From positions 19,252 to 83,251 of the forward strand of contig JAZNXS010000020.1 in NCBI GenBank assembly GCA_045594025.1: 64,000 nucleotides of DNA, written 5' to 3'. Both the position numbers and the translations under genes were made by a program. The notes under the pieces are model-generated. The model made no database searches. It was not told where the DNA came from and saw only the letters and a list, made by a program, of their open reading frames with translations. Shown here piece after piece: positions 8,819 to 16,813 of the stretch (positions are counted from its first letter, which is position 1; each line of letters begins with the position of its first letter). The DNA is from Scatosoma sp045594025 (lineage in GTDB: Bacteria; Bacillota; Clostridia; Christensenellales; Borkfalkiaceae).

Positions 8819-10207
8819 TTAGAGGTTGCTATTCAATATGCTACGCCCGTCTCGGCTGAATGCTTTATACAAAGTCTCTAATTCGTCCTCGCCCATAACC
8901 GTCGTTCTGCCGTCTGCGTACAATTCGTCGATTTTCTGCTTCATTGCCTGCACGATCCAGTCCTGCTTACCAACCTGTTTTTCAGGAGAGAATTTATAGT
9001 GCTTGTTGATCCAGTAAGCAATCCCTGCAAGCCCTGACGTGTTGGATATAGACACCTCTGCAGGACGATTTAATATCTTTTCCGTATCGAAAATGTTATA
9101 GATTTCCGCGTCCTTCATCATGCCGTCCGCATGTACGCCTGCCCTCGTAAGATTGAACGCACTGCCCACAAACGGCGTCATGGGCGGAATGTCGTAGCCA
9201 AGCTCCGTCTTGAAATATTCCGCAATATCCGTGATTGCCGTCGGATCCATACCGTCTAACGTTCCGCGTAAGGACGCATACTGCATTACCATCGCCTCTA
9301 AAGGGACGTTACCCGTTCTTTCCCCGATACCGAGCAAGGAACAGTTTACGCCGCTTGCACCGAACAGCCATGCGCTGACTGCATTAGCCACACCCATATA
9401 AAAATCGTTATGCCCGTGCCATTCCAGCATTTCCGAAGTTACGTCCGAATAGTGATGCAAGCCATATACAACGCCGGGTACGCTGCGCGGAGGCGCTGCG
9501 CCCGTGAACGGTACGCCGTAACCCATCGTATCACACATACGGATTTTAACGGGAATTTTCGCTTCTTTGGACAATTCGACAAGCGCGTTTACAAACGGAA
9601 CGACAAAGCCGTAGAAATCCGCGCGAGTAAGATCTTCCAAATGACAACGGGGAGAAATCCCTGCGTCAAACGCCTGCTTTACTACGCCCAAATAATGATC
9701 GAACGCCTGCTTTCTCGTCATGTTCAGCTTCTTGAAAATATGATAATCCGAACAGCTGACTAAAATACCCGTTTCCTTGATTCCGATATTATGTACCAGC
9801 TCGAAATCCTCTTTCTTTGCGCGAATCCACGTCGTGATTTCAGGGAACTTGTAACCGAGCGCCATACACTGTTCTAAGGCGTCCCTATCCTTTTTTGTAT
9901 ATACAAAAAATTCGCTCTGACGAATAATCCCTTTCGGTCCGCCGAGTCTTGCAATCATTTTGTAAATATCCACGATCTGTTTTGCCGTATACGGCGCGCG
10001 AGATTGCTGTCCGTCACGGAACGTCGTATCCGTAATCCAAATTTCCTTCGGCATATTCATCGGCACGCGGCGATGGTTGAACGAGGTTTTTGGAATTTCG
10101 TCGTAGGGATAAATGTCACGGAACAACTGCGGCTCTGCGACGTCCTGTAATTCGTATTTATATTGATCCTGTTCCAACAAATTGCTCATAGGATTCAATT
10201 CAATCAT
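8819..10207 (-). CDS. Re-type citrate synthase (DRE-TIM, isopropylmalate/homocitrate synthase family)
   Basis: Condenses acetyl-CoA with oxaloacetate. 462 residues, about the size of the Clostridium kluyveri Re-citrate synthase and unrelated in fold to GltA. Motifs: DTTFRDGQQSR (metal and catalytic Arg/Asp), HLEDLTRADF, the metal-binding EWHGHNDFYMG and GIGERTGNVPLEAM. The start ATG at 10207 has GAGGAAGAGAG before it. First gene of the operon with aconitase and isocitrate dehydrogenase, behind a consensus promoter. The family also includes homocitrate and isopropylmalate synthases, which cannot be excluded by motif alone; neighbours and the absence of leu or lys genes argue for citrate. No C-terminal leucine-type regulatory domain is seen. 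Confidence 0.82.
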   Translation of the reverse strand: MIELNPMSNLLEQDQYKYELQDVAEPQLFRDIYPYDEIPKTSFNHRRVPMNMPKEIWITDTTFRDGQQSRAPYTAKQIVDIYKMIARLGGPKGIIRQSEFFVYTKKDRDALEQCMALGYKFPEITTWIRAKKEDFELVHNIGIKETGILVSCSDYHIFKKLNMTRKQAFDHYLGVVKQAFDAGISPRCHLEDLTRADFYGFVVPFVNALVELSKEAKIPVKIRMCDTMGYGVPFTGAAPPRSVPGVVYGLHHYSDVTSEMLEWHGHNDFYMGVANAVSAWLFGASGVNCSLLGIGERTGNVPLEAMVMQYASLRGTLDGMDPTAITDIAEYFKTELGYDIPPMTPFVGSAFNLTRAGVHADGMMKDAEIYNIFDTEKILNRPAEVSISNTSGLAGIAYWINKHYKFSPEKQVGKQDWIVQAMKQKIDELYADGRTTVMGEDELETLYKAFSRDGRSILNSNL

Positions 10208-10266
10208 AACTCTCTTCCTCTCATTTTATTTTTCGATTAAACACAATAGTAAAATTTATTAAATCG

Positions 10267-10295
10267 ATTATAACGAATTTTTTTGACTTTGTCAA
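10267..10295 (-). promoter_or_regulatory. Consensus sigma-A promoter of the citrate operon
   Basis: Minus-strand TTGACA (10290-10295), 17-bp spacer, TATAAT (10267-10272): a perfect match. The leader to the first start is about 55 nt and contains no obvious attenuator. Confidence 0.85.
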
Positions 10296-10354
10296 GGAGT
10301 TGAATGCCGAAATATATATCTTTACACAAAAAGATATGCTGTTTTCATAGAAAA

Positions 10355-10387
10355 AACGCCACCCAAATGATTTGGACAGCGTTTTCA
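10355..10387 (-). terminator. Terminator after the SDR gene
   Basis: AAAACGC/GCGTTTT outer stem with an inner CCAAAT/ATTTGG stem, directly past the stop codon. Confidence 0.7.
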
Positions 10388-10392
10388 TTCAC

Positions 10393-11193
10393 TTAAAATG
10401 CGTCTTTGGAAATTTTACTCCATCTTTTTGCAATAAATTTTAATCTCCACGAGGTGGGCATCCAACAAGTACCTATACGCATCATTTTGTTCCAGAACCC
10501 CACAATGACGCATCTTTTGTTTTTGCGAACGGCTTTCAACGAGGCAATCGCCACCTCGCGAGGTGTTTTTGCCGCCATTTTTCCCCATAAGCCTTGCCCT
10601 TTGATTTGCTCTTTAATATCTGCCCTCGTCGGCATTGCGCCGGGCAAAATCGCCGTTACGGCAACCCCTTTGCCCTTCATTTCCTCTCGCAAGGCTTGCG
10701 AAAACGAGGTAAGTGCCCCTTTCGTCGCGCTGTAAATTGCAAAATACGGCATAGGATAAATACCCGAAACCGAGGAAACGTTGACAATTTCCAAACGTTC
10801 CGCCTTATGTTCGATCGCAAATCGGCTGAGCGCAACCGCCGCCTCGAAATTCACACGGCATTGAAACGCAATCTTGCCTTGGGTATATTCCGTCAAACCT
10901 TTCTGCACGTCTGCGCCTGCTACGTTCGCAAGCAGAGAAAGCCGCTTCCCCTCGCTTGCAATCTTATCCATCATTGCGCACCTGCTCTCCTCATTTGATA
11001 AATCCGCAGGGTATATATAGCTTTCCAAGTTAGGGTGTTTCGCCGTCAATTCGTTTTGTAAAGCAAGCAGTTTTTCCTCGCTTCTGCCCGTCAAAAGCAG
11101 CGCGTAGCCGCGCTCTGCTAAAACTTCCGTAAACGCTTTACCCAAACCGCCCGTCGCACCCGTTACCAGGGCGTATTTTTTTTGATTTTCCAT
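10393..11193 (-). CDS. Short-chain dehydrogenase/reductase
   Basis: 266 residues. The Rossmann glycine motif GATGGLG near residue 14, the catalytic Ser in VNVSSVSGIYP and the YxxxK pair in YSATKGAL are all present, as in classical SDRs of the DltE/YqjQ type. The extra C-terminal amphipathic region (NKMMRIGTCWMPTSW) resembles membrane-associated SDRs that act on lipids or fatty acids, but the substrate is unknown. The start was set at 11193, with GGAG 9 nt before it; another ATG two codons earlier is too close to that site. It follows the YiiX-like gene by 2 bp and probably shares its transcript. Confidence 0.85.
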   Translation of the reverse strand: MENQKKYALVTGATGGLGKAFTEVLAERGYALLLTGRSEEKLLALQNELTAKHPNLESYIYPADLSNEESRCAMMDKIASEGKRLSLLANVAGADVQKGLTEYTQGKIAFQCRVNFEAAVALSRFAIEHKAERLEIVNVSSVSGIYPMPYFAIYSATKGALTSFSQALREEMKGKGVAVTAILPGAMPTRADIKEQIKGQGLWGKMAAKTPREVAIASLKAVRKNKRCVIVGFWNKMMRIGTCWMPTSWRLKFIAKRWSKISKDAF

Positions 11194-11195
11194 GA

Positions 11196-12047
11196 TCATA
11201 CACTCCACAGTTTATCTAAATTGAAACCGTACGCTTGTACCACTTCCACGTGTTGAGAAAGTGCCATATCCTGCGGCGTTACAATCGCGCCGCCGTTGCT
11301 ATCTAAATCCCAGCCGAACTTTTTATACGCATACCAAATCAAATGCGCACATTGCGTAGATTTCAACCCATCTTCTGCGTATTTTGGGGAAAATACACCT
11401 GCTGTGAACTGATACGGAAGCCCTACAAGCTCCGTTTTCGCAAATTCCGCAATCTTTCGTTTCGTTTCTTTATCCACCTTGGGACGAAGAATGATAAAAT
11501 TAGCGCGCGTAGAAAAATCATCCGCAGGCTCTATGCGGCTTTTCGTTCCAGGAGAAATCGATTCCACCGTCGTACGCTGTTTCCCATCTACGACTAGCCC
11601 AGAATGCCCAAATCGGAACCACGAAAAACGGCTTGCAGCCGTAACGATAATGTCCCCTTCTTCCAACACTGCCATCGGCGCTTTCGCCGCTATATTTTCC
11701 ATATATGCAAAGGGCATGTATGCATCTAACAGAATTTCTCTATCCTTAAAAAAGAACGCCTGCAGCTCTAATATCTGCTTTGCTTTTCCTGCGGTGAGCA
11801 TACCCTCAATACCCAACTTCGTCAAACCCGTTTGTCGGTATAGAATTTCATAATCTTCGTCTGTTCGCTCGGCTTTATTTAATATAGGCTGAATATCCAC
11901 TTTTTCGTAATCGGGGCGGTAATGCGTCCACGTACGTTCGCTGTATATGCTCCCTATCTGCAACACGGAAATTGCAATGAAAACAAATATAAGAAAGCCG
12001 CAAAATGTTGCCAGCCATCTGTTTTTCCGTTTCTTAATTGTTGCCAT
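11196..12047 (-). CDS. YiiX-like (permuted NlpC/P60-type) cysteine peptidase, membrane-anchored
   Basis: 283 residues. One transmembrane helix near residues 12-32 after a basic N-terminus, then an extracytoplasmic domain with the two signatures of permuted papain-like peptidases: FGHSGLVVDG (catalytic His) and TQCAHLIWYAY (catalytic Cys). Such proteins cleave amide bonds in peptides or lipid-linked substrates, often at the cell wall. The start at 12047 has GGAG 9 nt upstream and overlaps the end of yggS by 14 bp, implying coupled translation. Substrate is unknown. Confidence 0.65.
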   Translation of the reverse strand: MATIKKRKNRWLATFCGFLIFVFIAISVLQIGSIYSERTWTHYRPDYEKVDIQPILNKAERTDEDYEILYRQTGLTKLGIEGMLTAGKAKQILELQAFFFKDREILLDAYMPFAYMENIAAKAPMAVLEEGDIIVTAASRFSWFRFGHSGLVVDGKQRTTVESISPGTKSRIEPADDFSTRANFIILRPKVDKETKRKIAEFAKTELVGLPYQFTAGVFSPKYAEDGLKSTQCAHLIWYAYKKFGWDLDSNGGAIVTPQDMALSQHVEVVQAYGFNLDKLWSV

Positions 12048-12717
12048 ACTCCCTTGCTCCAAAGATGGTAGAGCCCACACGGATCATGTTGCTCCCCTCT
12101 GCAATGCACAATGCGTAATCGCCACTCATACCCATCGATAAGTACTCTACGTCCGCCGATTGCGTTTTTGCCCATTCAAACAGCGCGCGCATCTTCCTCG
12201 TCAAGCTGCGGAGAAGCACCTCGTCATCCACGTCGGGCAGCATTGCCATAAAACCTTTTACACGCAAACCGTCCGTCTTACACAAACGTTCGAACACTGC
12301 TTTCCCTTCCTCATAAGCATAACCGCCTTTCGACGCCTCGTTGCCGATATTGACTTGAATTAAAATATCGGAAACAATCCCCATCGCGTTCGAACGCTTT
12401 GCGATTTCCGCAGCCAGCTCGTCCCGATCACAGGAATGATACAGTGAAATTTTACCGATTAAATATTTCACTTTATTCGTCTGCAAGTGCCCTATAAAAT
12501 GCTGTGCGCAAGGGGATAAAAACTCGTTTTTATCACGAAATTCCTGCGGTTTATTTTCCGCAACGGCGTCGACGCCTGCGGCAATCGCTTCGTTGATCGC
12601 TTCAACCGATTGCGTTTTCGTCGCCGCAACCAACCATACCTTTTCCCCGTATGCGTTACCCTTTTCCAGTTCTTTTTTCAAATTCCGCACGTTTTGCGTG
12701 ATTTTGTTCTCACTCAT
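12034..12717 (-). CDS. YggS/PLPBP-family pyridoxal-phosphate homeostasis protein
   Basis: 227 residues. Single-domain alanine-racemase-like TIM barrel that binds PLP without known catalysis. Visible blocks: VWLVAATKTQS with the PLP-lysine, AENKPQEF, HFIGHLQTNKVKYL and LSMGMSGDYALCIAEGSNMIRVGSTIFG, all diagnostic of the family. Start at 12717 has AGGAGAAATGCC ahead. It leads a short operon (yggS, YiiX-like peptidase, SDR). In many Bacillota yggS lies with sepF and division genes; that context is absent here. Confidence 0.92.
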   Translation of the reverse strand: MSENKITQNVRNLKKELEKGNAYGEKVWLVAATKTQSVEAINEAIAAGVDAVAENKPQEFRDKNEFLSPCAQHFIGHLQTNKVKYLIGKISLYHSCDRDELAAEIAKRSNAMGIVSDILIQVNIGNEASKGGYAYEEGKAVFERLCKTDGLRVKGFMAMLPDVDDEVLLRSLTRKMRALFEWAKTQSADVEYLSMGMSGDYALCIAEGSNMIRVGSTIFGAREYGNN

Positions 12718-12738
12718 GGCATTTCTCCTACTCTTTTC

Positions 12739-12767
12739 AGTATACACGTTTTATACTTTTTTGTCAA
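12739..12767 (-). promoter_or_regulatory. Promoter of the yggS operon
   Basis: Minus-strand TTGACA (12762-12767) and TATACT (12739-12744), 17-bp spacer, about 20 bp before the start codon. Confidence 0.75.
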
Positions 12768-12824
12768 TCTCCTGCGATAAAATAAAAAAGTTTCTATTTT
12801 TTATAAGTTTTTTAGTTTAGATAC

Positions 12825-12853
12825 TTGATTTTTCCATCTAATGATGTTATAAT
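12825..12853 (+). promoter_or_regulatory. Promoter of the LysR-type regulator
   Basis: TTGATT (12825-12830) and TATAAT (12848-12853), 17-bp spacer. It diverges from the yggS promoter 58 bp away, so the LysR protein could control both directions. Confidence 0.65.
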
Positions 12854-12895
12854 TTGTCTAATAGATTAAAATGATAAGGATAATCAATTTTTCAA

Positions 12896-13753
12896 ATGAA
12901 TACAGAAGAACTTAAAACATTTATCTACTTATCCAAAGTGAAGAATTTCACGCTTGCGGCAGAACAGCTGTATATTGCGCAATCCACCGTTACCAACCGT
13001 ATTAGCGAGTTGGAAAAGGAAGTGGGCAAAAAGCTGTTTACCCGCGGATCGAAAACGGTAAAACTGACGGAAGCCGGCGAAATTTTCCTGCGCTATGCAG
13101 AACGTATTTTGGAATTACAAAATACCTCTATCGAGGAAATGAACGCGCTTTCCAGCCATAGCCGTAAGTTTGCCATCGGCGCAATTAACGCAAACTACGA
13201 AGTATACGTTAAGCCCTTGGTTGACCAATGCTTGAAGGATAACAGCATCACTTCGATTAAGGTTATGCTTGGACACTCGCTTGATCTTATCCAGTCTTTG
13301 CAAGATAATATGTTGGATATGGTATTCTCCGCCATTCCCTTGAAGAGAATCGGGTATAACTGCGACGTGTACGACGTGGATAGAGTTGCGCTTGTTTGTA
13401 AAAAAGGCTACAACGAATACCCCGAGGGTATTTTAAAAGCGCAGCTTGCAAAAATCCCCTATCTCATGTGCGATTTCACACTGTCTGAAGCGGGCGTGTT
13501 TATTCGCTCTCTCTTCCCTAAGAACCATATCTTCCGTTTGGATGTGGATAACTCATCCAAGCTGTTACCCTACTTGGAAAACGGACTTGGATATTCCTTC
13601 CTCCCCTACAAGCTCATTAAGGATAAGTTGGAAAGCGGCGTTTTAGAAGAGGTTTACCTGAAAGATTTTACAGCGCCAAACGTTACCACCTACCTCGTGT
13701 ATAGACAAAACTACGACGTGAAACGCTTCTTGGAAAACAAATTCGAAGAATAA
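12896..13753 (+). CDS. LysR-family transcriptional regulator
   Basis: 285 residues: winged HTH at residues 1-60 (LKTFIYLSKVKNFTLAAEQL, IAQSTVTNRISELEKEVGKKLF) and a LysR substrate-binding domain of two Rossmann-like lobes after residue 88. The effector is unknown. LysR proteins usually act on a divergent promoter; here that would be the yggS-SDR operon. No strong Shine-Dalgarno: AAGGATAATC lies about 18 nt before the ATG. It ends at a bidirectional terminator shared with the convergent acetyltransferase gene. Confidence 0.9.
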   Translation: MNTEELKTFIYLSKVKNFTLAAEQLYIAQSTVTNRISELEKEVGKKLFTRGSKTVKLTEAGEIFLRYAERILELQNTSIEEMNALSSHSRKFAIGAINANYEVYVKPLVDQCLKDNSITSIKVMLGHSLDLIQSLQDNMLDMVFSAIPLKRIGYNCDVYDVDRVALVCKKGYNEYPEGILKAQLAKIPYLMCDFTLSEAGVFIRSLFPKNHIFRLDVDNSSKLLPYLENGLGYSFLPYKLIKDKLESGVLEEVYLKDFTAPNVTTYLVYRQNYDVKRFLENKFEE

Positions 13754-13764
13754 ATACTACATAT

Positions 13765-13797
13765 AAAAACTCCCGTCCTCTTCGACGGGAGTTTTTT
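13765..13797 (+). terminator. Bidirectional terminator
   Basis: ACTCCCGTC/GACGGGAGT stem with an A run before and a T run after; serves the LysR gene and the convergent GNAT gene. Confidence 0.9.
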
Positions 13798-14919
13798 TTA
13801 TAACATCTTGATATACGAACGTCTACGCTTATGCTGAATGGATTCGAAATGTTTCCAACCAGCTTGAATGCTAGTGTTCGATTCCAAATTGAGGTTGGTT
13901 TCCAAATATTCTACGCCGGGGGTAGAGAGCATATCTTGCAACATCGTGAACATGTACGCGGTGAGCCCGGATTTTCTGTATTGAGGAAGAATCCCCACCA
14001 ACGCCAAATCGATGCTCTTGGGTTTTTTGATCGCTTTCAGTAAACGAATCAAGCAAGCAGGTGTCAATCTACCGCCACTCTTTTGCACAGCTTCGCCAAT
14101 GCCTGGCAATACGATACCAAATCCCACTACCTTTTCGTTTTCGTCGCAGATAACCATCACGAACTTACGGTTGAGCATCAGCTTAAATTGCCCGATCATC
14201 TGATTCATCATCTCTGTTGTGAACGGAACAACGCCGTACAGCTCTTTATAGCATTCGTCAATGCATTCGAAAATGCCCTTTGCATACTTGTTCACGAACG
14301 CATTCATGGACAATCCCTCGCCGCCAAGGTGCAAATTGTTGCGTTGCAAAGCGCGCGTCGCCAACTTCCTCAATCTTTCGTCGGGCGCGGTCATTTTGAA
14401 GAGTCGGGATTCCACCCAGTCTACGTCTTTCACGTAGCCCTGCGCCTCAATCAACCCTGCATAGTACGGATAGTTGTACTGTTCTTCGAACGTACAAAGA
14501 TAATCGAACCCCTCAATCAGCAAGCCTTCTCTTTCCAGATCGCTATATCCCAAGGGGCCCACGATATGTTCCATGCCTTCCGCTTTTGCCCATGCTTCCA
14601 CCGCATCAAACAAAGCTTTGGCTGTTTCTACGTTATCCTCGCAATCGAAGCGAGTAAAACGCGCCTGTTTCGTACCGTGAATATCGTTATACTGATTTTG
14701 AATAATGCCTTGGATTCTACCTACCGTCTTACCATCTCTTTGTGCAAGGAAAAATGCGGATTTACACGTCTTCATGTAAATATTCTTCTTGGTGAACATA
14801 GCCATTTCATCGCCGTAAAGAGGTGGAACAAAATAAGGATTCCCTTTATAGAGTCGCAAAGGATATTCCACAAATTCTTTTCTCGTTTTTCTGTTGTTTA
14901 CTTCAATAATTTCTAACAT
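13798..14919 (-). CDS. GNAT-like N-acetyltransferase of unknown substrate
   Basis: 373 residues. The N-terminal half (PLYGDEMAMF, FFLAQRDGKTVGRIQGI, FTRFDCEDNVETAKALFDAVEAWA) and the C-terminal half (MVICDENEKVVGFGIVLPGI, DLALVGILPQYRKSGLTAYMF) both show GNAT-type beta strands, and the latter has a degenerate acetyl-CoA loop. This matches a widespread COG-type family annotated as hypothetical GNAT protein; the substrate is not known. The start has AAGGAAGTTTT before it. The gene stands alone with its own promoter, whose spacer contains a perfect palindrome. Confidence 0.7.
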   Translation of the reverse strand: MLEIIEVNNRKTRKEFVEYPLRLYKGNPYFVPPLYGDEMAMFTKKNIYMKTCKSAFFLAQRDGKTVGRIQGIIQNQYNDIHGTKQARFTRFDCEDNVETAKALFDAVEAWAKAEGMEHIVGPLGYSDLEREGLLIEGFDYLCTFEEQYNYPYYAGLIEAQGYVKDVDWVESRLFKMTAPDERLRKLATRALQRNNLHLGGEGLSMNAFVNKYAKGIFECIDECYKELYGVVPFTTEMMNQMIGQFKLMLNRKFVMVICDENEKVVGFGIVLPGIGEAVQKSGGRLTPACLIRLLKAIKKPKSIDLALVGILPQYRKSGLTAYMFTMLQDMLSTPGVEYLETNLNLESNTSIQAGWKHFESIQHKRRRSYIKML

Positions 14920-14961
14920 AAAACTTCCTTTTTCGCTGTAAATTTTACTGCACTGTTTATT

Positions 14962-14990
14962 ATATTATCATAAATGATAAAAAAAGTCAA
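14962..14990 (-). promoter_or_regulatory. Promoter with palindromic operator for the GNAT gene
   Basis: Minus-strand TTGACT (14985-14990) and TAATAT (14962-14967), 17-bp spacer. TTATCAT-aa-ATGATAA (14965-14980) is a perfect palindrome covering the spacer and part of the -10. Confidence 0.6.
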
Positions 14991-15072
14991 GCTTTCGATA
15001 AAAACTTACGTCATTTTGTCGTAATTTGACGAAATACAGCGTATATTTTTTTTAAATCGGATAAAAAATTAT

Positions 15073-15100
15073 TGACAACCTATCCAAAAGAGTATATAAT
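15073..15100 (+). promoter_or_regulatory. Promoter of tRNA-Ala
   Basis: TTGACA (15073-15078) and TATAAT (15095-15100) with a 16-bp spacer, 12 bp before the tRNA. Confidence 0.85.
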
Positions 15101-15112
15101 GAAATCACGTTT

Positions 15113-15188
15113 GGGGATATGGCTCAGTTGGTAGAGCGCCTCGTTCGCAACGAGGAGGCCAGCGGTTCGAATCCGCTTATCTCCACCA
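15113..15188 (+). tRNA. tRNA-Ala (anticodon CGC)
   Basis: Full cloverleaf with encoded CCA. The acceptor stem GGGGATA/TATCTCC has the G3:U70 wobble that identifies alanine tRNAs. The anticodon stem CCTCG/CGAGG encloses TTCGCAA, giving CGC (reads GCG). T arm AGCGG-TTCGAAT-CCGCT is regular. Confidence 0.96.
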
Positions 15189-15268
15189 AAACAAAAACAC
15201 GCCTTAATGGGCGTGTTTTTGTTTTGTGGATAAGCGTTCGCCGAAACGCTGTATACGCAGCGGTTCGT
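15185..15268 (+). repeat. Direct repeat R1 (copy at 16398-16482)
   Basis: Starts with the ACCA end of tRNA-Ala, includes its terminator, and runs on through GTGGATAAGCGTTCGCCGAA to the TTCGT at 15264-15268. The copy at 16398-16482 is almost identical (small differences in the A/T runs, the hairpin loop and one G/A). The two flank the repeat cluster and the YwaF-like gene. Confidence 0.85.
15191..15226 (+). terminator. Terminator of tRNA-Ala
   Basis: ACACGCC-ttaat-GGGCGTGT hairpin between A and T runs. It belongs to the direct repeat that recurs at 16398. Confidence 0.8.
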
Positions 15269-15494
15269 GTGACGAGCATCCGCAAATCCAATCTTGTGAT
15301 AAGTGTAACCTCGTCGGTGCGAGGAAACTCTTGTGCTAGCACAAGAATCCGCTTATATATGTAATAATTGTGAGAACCGCTGAATTATCAGCGGGTCGCG
15401 TGACGAGCGTCCGCAATGCAAATCTTATTTCTTCCGTACTCTTGACGGCGCGAGGATACTCTCGCCATAGGCGAGGATTCGCTTATCTCCACCA
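15237..15494 (+). repeat. Two tandem ~122-bp degenerate units ending in tRNA-3'-end-like sequence
   Basis: Unit 1 is about 15237-15357, unit 2 about 15370-15494. Both contain GACGAGC(A/G)TCCGCAA, a GCGAGG block followed by a palindrome (CTTGTGC/GCACAAG in unit 1, CTCGCC/GGCGAG in unit 2), then a sequence like the tRNA-Ala 3' end: AATCCGCTTATAT in unit 1 and ATTCGCTTATCTCCACCAA in unit 2, one mismatch in 19 from the real tRNA. No ORF is convincing here; this explains the 420-bp gap before the next gene. Confidence 0.65.
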
Positions 15495-15563
15495 AGGTAA
15501 CAAGGTCGCTGTAGTTCGAGTTTAGCGCGCAAACAAAACGCTTTGCAAGATAAGATAATTTAC

Positions 15564-15592
15564 TTGATTTTTTTATACACATATAGTATAAT
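15564..15592 (+). promoter_or_regulatory. Promoter of the YwaF-like gene
   Basis: TTGATT (15564-15569) and TATAAT (15587-15592), 17-bp spacer. Confidence 0.7.
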
Positions 15593-15627
15593 TTAACAAA
15601 TATATTATGACAAATGAAGGAACAATT

Positions 15628-16383
15628 ATGATTTTTGAGCTTTGGTCTGTTTTTCATTTTTTATATATGATTTCCCCTTTCGCAATATTTCTCGGGATTT
15701 ATTTTCTCGTAAGAAACCGCAGTGAAAAAATAAAATATATCGTGAGTGCAGTGCTTGGCGCAATTTCAGTTTCGATAATCATCGTTAGAAACGTAGATAT
15801 TTTTCTCCGCCAAGGCTGGGGTGCAGAAGTTATCCCCTTACAGGTTTGCCATATCGGCAGCCTCGTTGCAGGACTTGCTTTGTTGACAAAAAATAGGTGT
15901 CTGATTGTCACGTCCTTCTGTTTTAACATGATTCCTGCTTTTTTGGCGATGGTATTTGCAGACGCTCTCGCAAATTACGATACGCTTTTAAAAATAAGAC
16001 CTCAAACATACATTTGGGGACATATTTTTATTATTGTTTGTGCGCTCTACGGCGTTTTTGTCCTTAAGCCGAAATTGAATAACCGCGATTTACTGTATTC
16101 CCTTGCGTTGATTGGTTCTCTGTCGATTATCGCAATTATATGCAACTCTGCTTTCCGCGAGGTTTTTGCTTGGGAACCTAACTATTTTTACCTTTATAAT
16201 TATAAAGGCACACCTTTAAAATTCTTATACGAAGTGTTTCCATCTTCAACGTACGGTTGGTTCTGTATAAACTGGTTCTATACGCTTACATTGTTTGCCG
16301 TATTTGTTGCGGTGTTTATCGGGCTGTTTTTCTTAATAAAATGGATTCTAAAGAAAATAAGCAGCTACACCGCTTCGATTTAA
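15628..16383 (+). CDS. YwaF-family (TIGR02206-like) integral membrane protein
   Basis: 251 residues with about seven membrane helices. The family signatures are visible: IPLQVCHIGSL in the third helix, a conserved Asn/Pro-containing helix (FCFNMIPAFLAM), GHIFIIVCALYGV and the NYFYLYNYKGTP loop. Function of the family is unknown; it is distantly related to eukaryotic TMEM164. The start ATG at 15628 was chosen because AAGGAACAATT precedes it, rather than one 21 bp upstream. The gene is AT-rich relative to its neighbours and lies between two copies of an 85-bp direct repeat beside a tRNA, suggesting it was brought in as an insert. Confidence 0.75.
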   Translation: MIFELWSVFHFLYMISPFAIFLGIYFLVRNRSEKIKYIVSAVLGAISVSIIIVRNVDIFLRQGWGAEVIPLQVCHIGSLVAGLALLTKNRCLIVTSFCFNMIPAFLAMVFADALANYDTLLKIRPQTYIWGHIFIIVCALYGVFVLKPKLNNRDLLYSLALIGSLSIIAIICNSAFREVFAWEPNYFYLYNYKGTPLKFLYEVFPSSTYGWFCINWFYTLTLFAVFVAVFIGLFFLIKWILKKISSYTASI

Positions 16384-16397
16384 GTTGCTTTAACTAC

Positions 16398-16482
16398 ACC
16401 AAAACAAAAAACACGCCTGATGGGCGTGTTTTTTGTTTTGTGGATAAGCGTTCGCCGAAACGCTGTATACGCAGCGATTCGT
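16398..16482 (+). repeat. Direct repeat R2 (copy of 15185-15268)
   Basis: Nearly identical to R1, including the ACACGCC/GGGCGTGT hairpin, which here can terminate the YwaF-like gene. Beyond TTCGT the two copies diverge completely. Confidence 0.85.
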
Positions 16483-16522
16483 CTGCTCAGCTTGCTCCAC
16501 TAATATATAAAATAATCTAAGA

Positions 16523-16786
16523 TTACACACGCCTCCCCTTTTTCTTTTCGCCAAATTCTATATTGTCATTAAACAATTCCGAGGCGAAAAAATCCCTCAA
16601 CGTAATATTGAGTGTTTTGCAAAATACAATTAGCGTTTCAAACGTTATAACACTAACCCTGCCGTTGATCGTTCTGTTGATTGTAACCCTTGATATATTG
16701 CTTTTTTGCGAAAATTGTCTTTGAGTAAAATTCGCTTCTTTTAATAATTCACCTAATCTTCTACCAACTGCTTCCGTATATTTCAT
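16523..16786 (-). CDS. XRE-family HTH regulator
   Basis: 87 residues. Residues 5-65 form an XRE helix-turn-helix (RLGELLKEANFTQRQFSQKS, ISRVTINRTINGRVSVITFE) followed by a short helix that resembles the dimerisation tail of small phage-like repressors and a basic C-terminus. It diverges from a second XRE gene across an 87-bp gap holding two operator-like palindromes. Targets unknown; the pair probably cross- or auto-regulates. Confidence 0.8.
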   Translation of the reverse strand: MKYTEAVGRRLGELLKEANFTQRQFSQKSNISRVTINRTINGRVSVITFETLIVFCKTLNITLRDFFASELFNDNIEFGEKKKGRRV

Positions 16787-16813
16787 TCCTTACTCCTTAT
16801 TATGAATATTATA

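Noticed and set aside
15119..15364. Open frame running through tRNA-Ala and the repeats
   Set aside because: It begins inside the tRNA; translation reads tRNA and palindromes, not a protein.
15200..15500. CRISPR array
   Set aside because: Only two degenerate units without regular spacers and no cas genes nearby.
15628..16383. Integrase-bearing genomic island at tRNA-Ala
   Set aside because: No integrase, recombinase or transposase frame occurs in the segment; only the repeats suggest past mobility.
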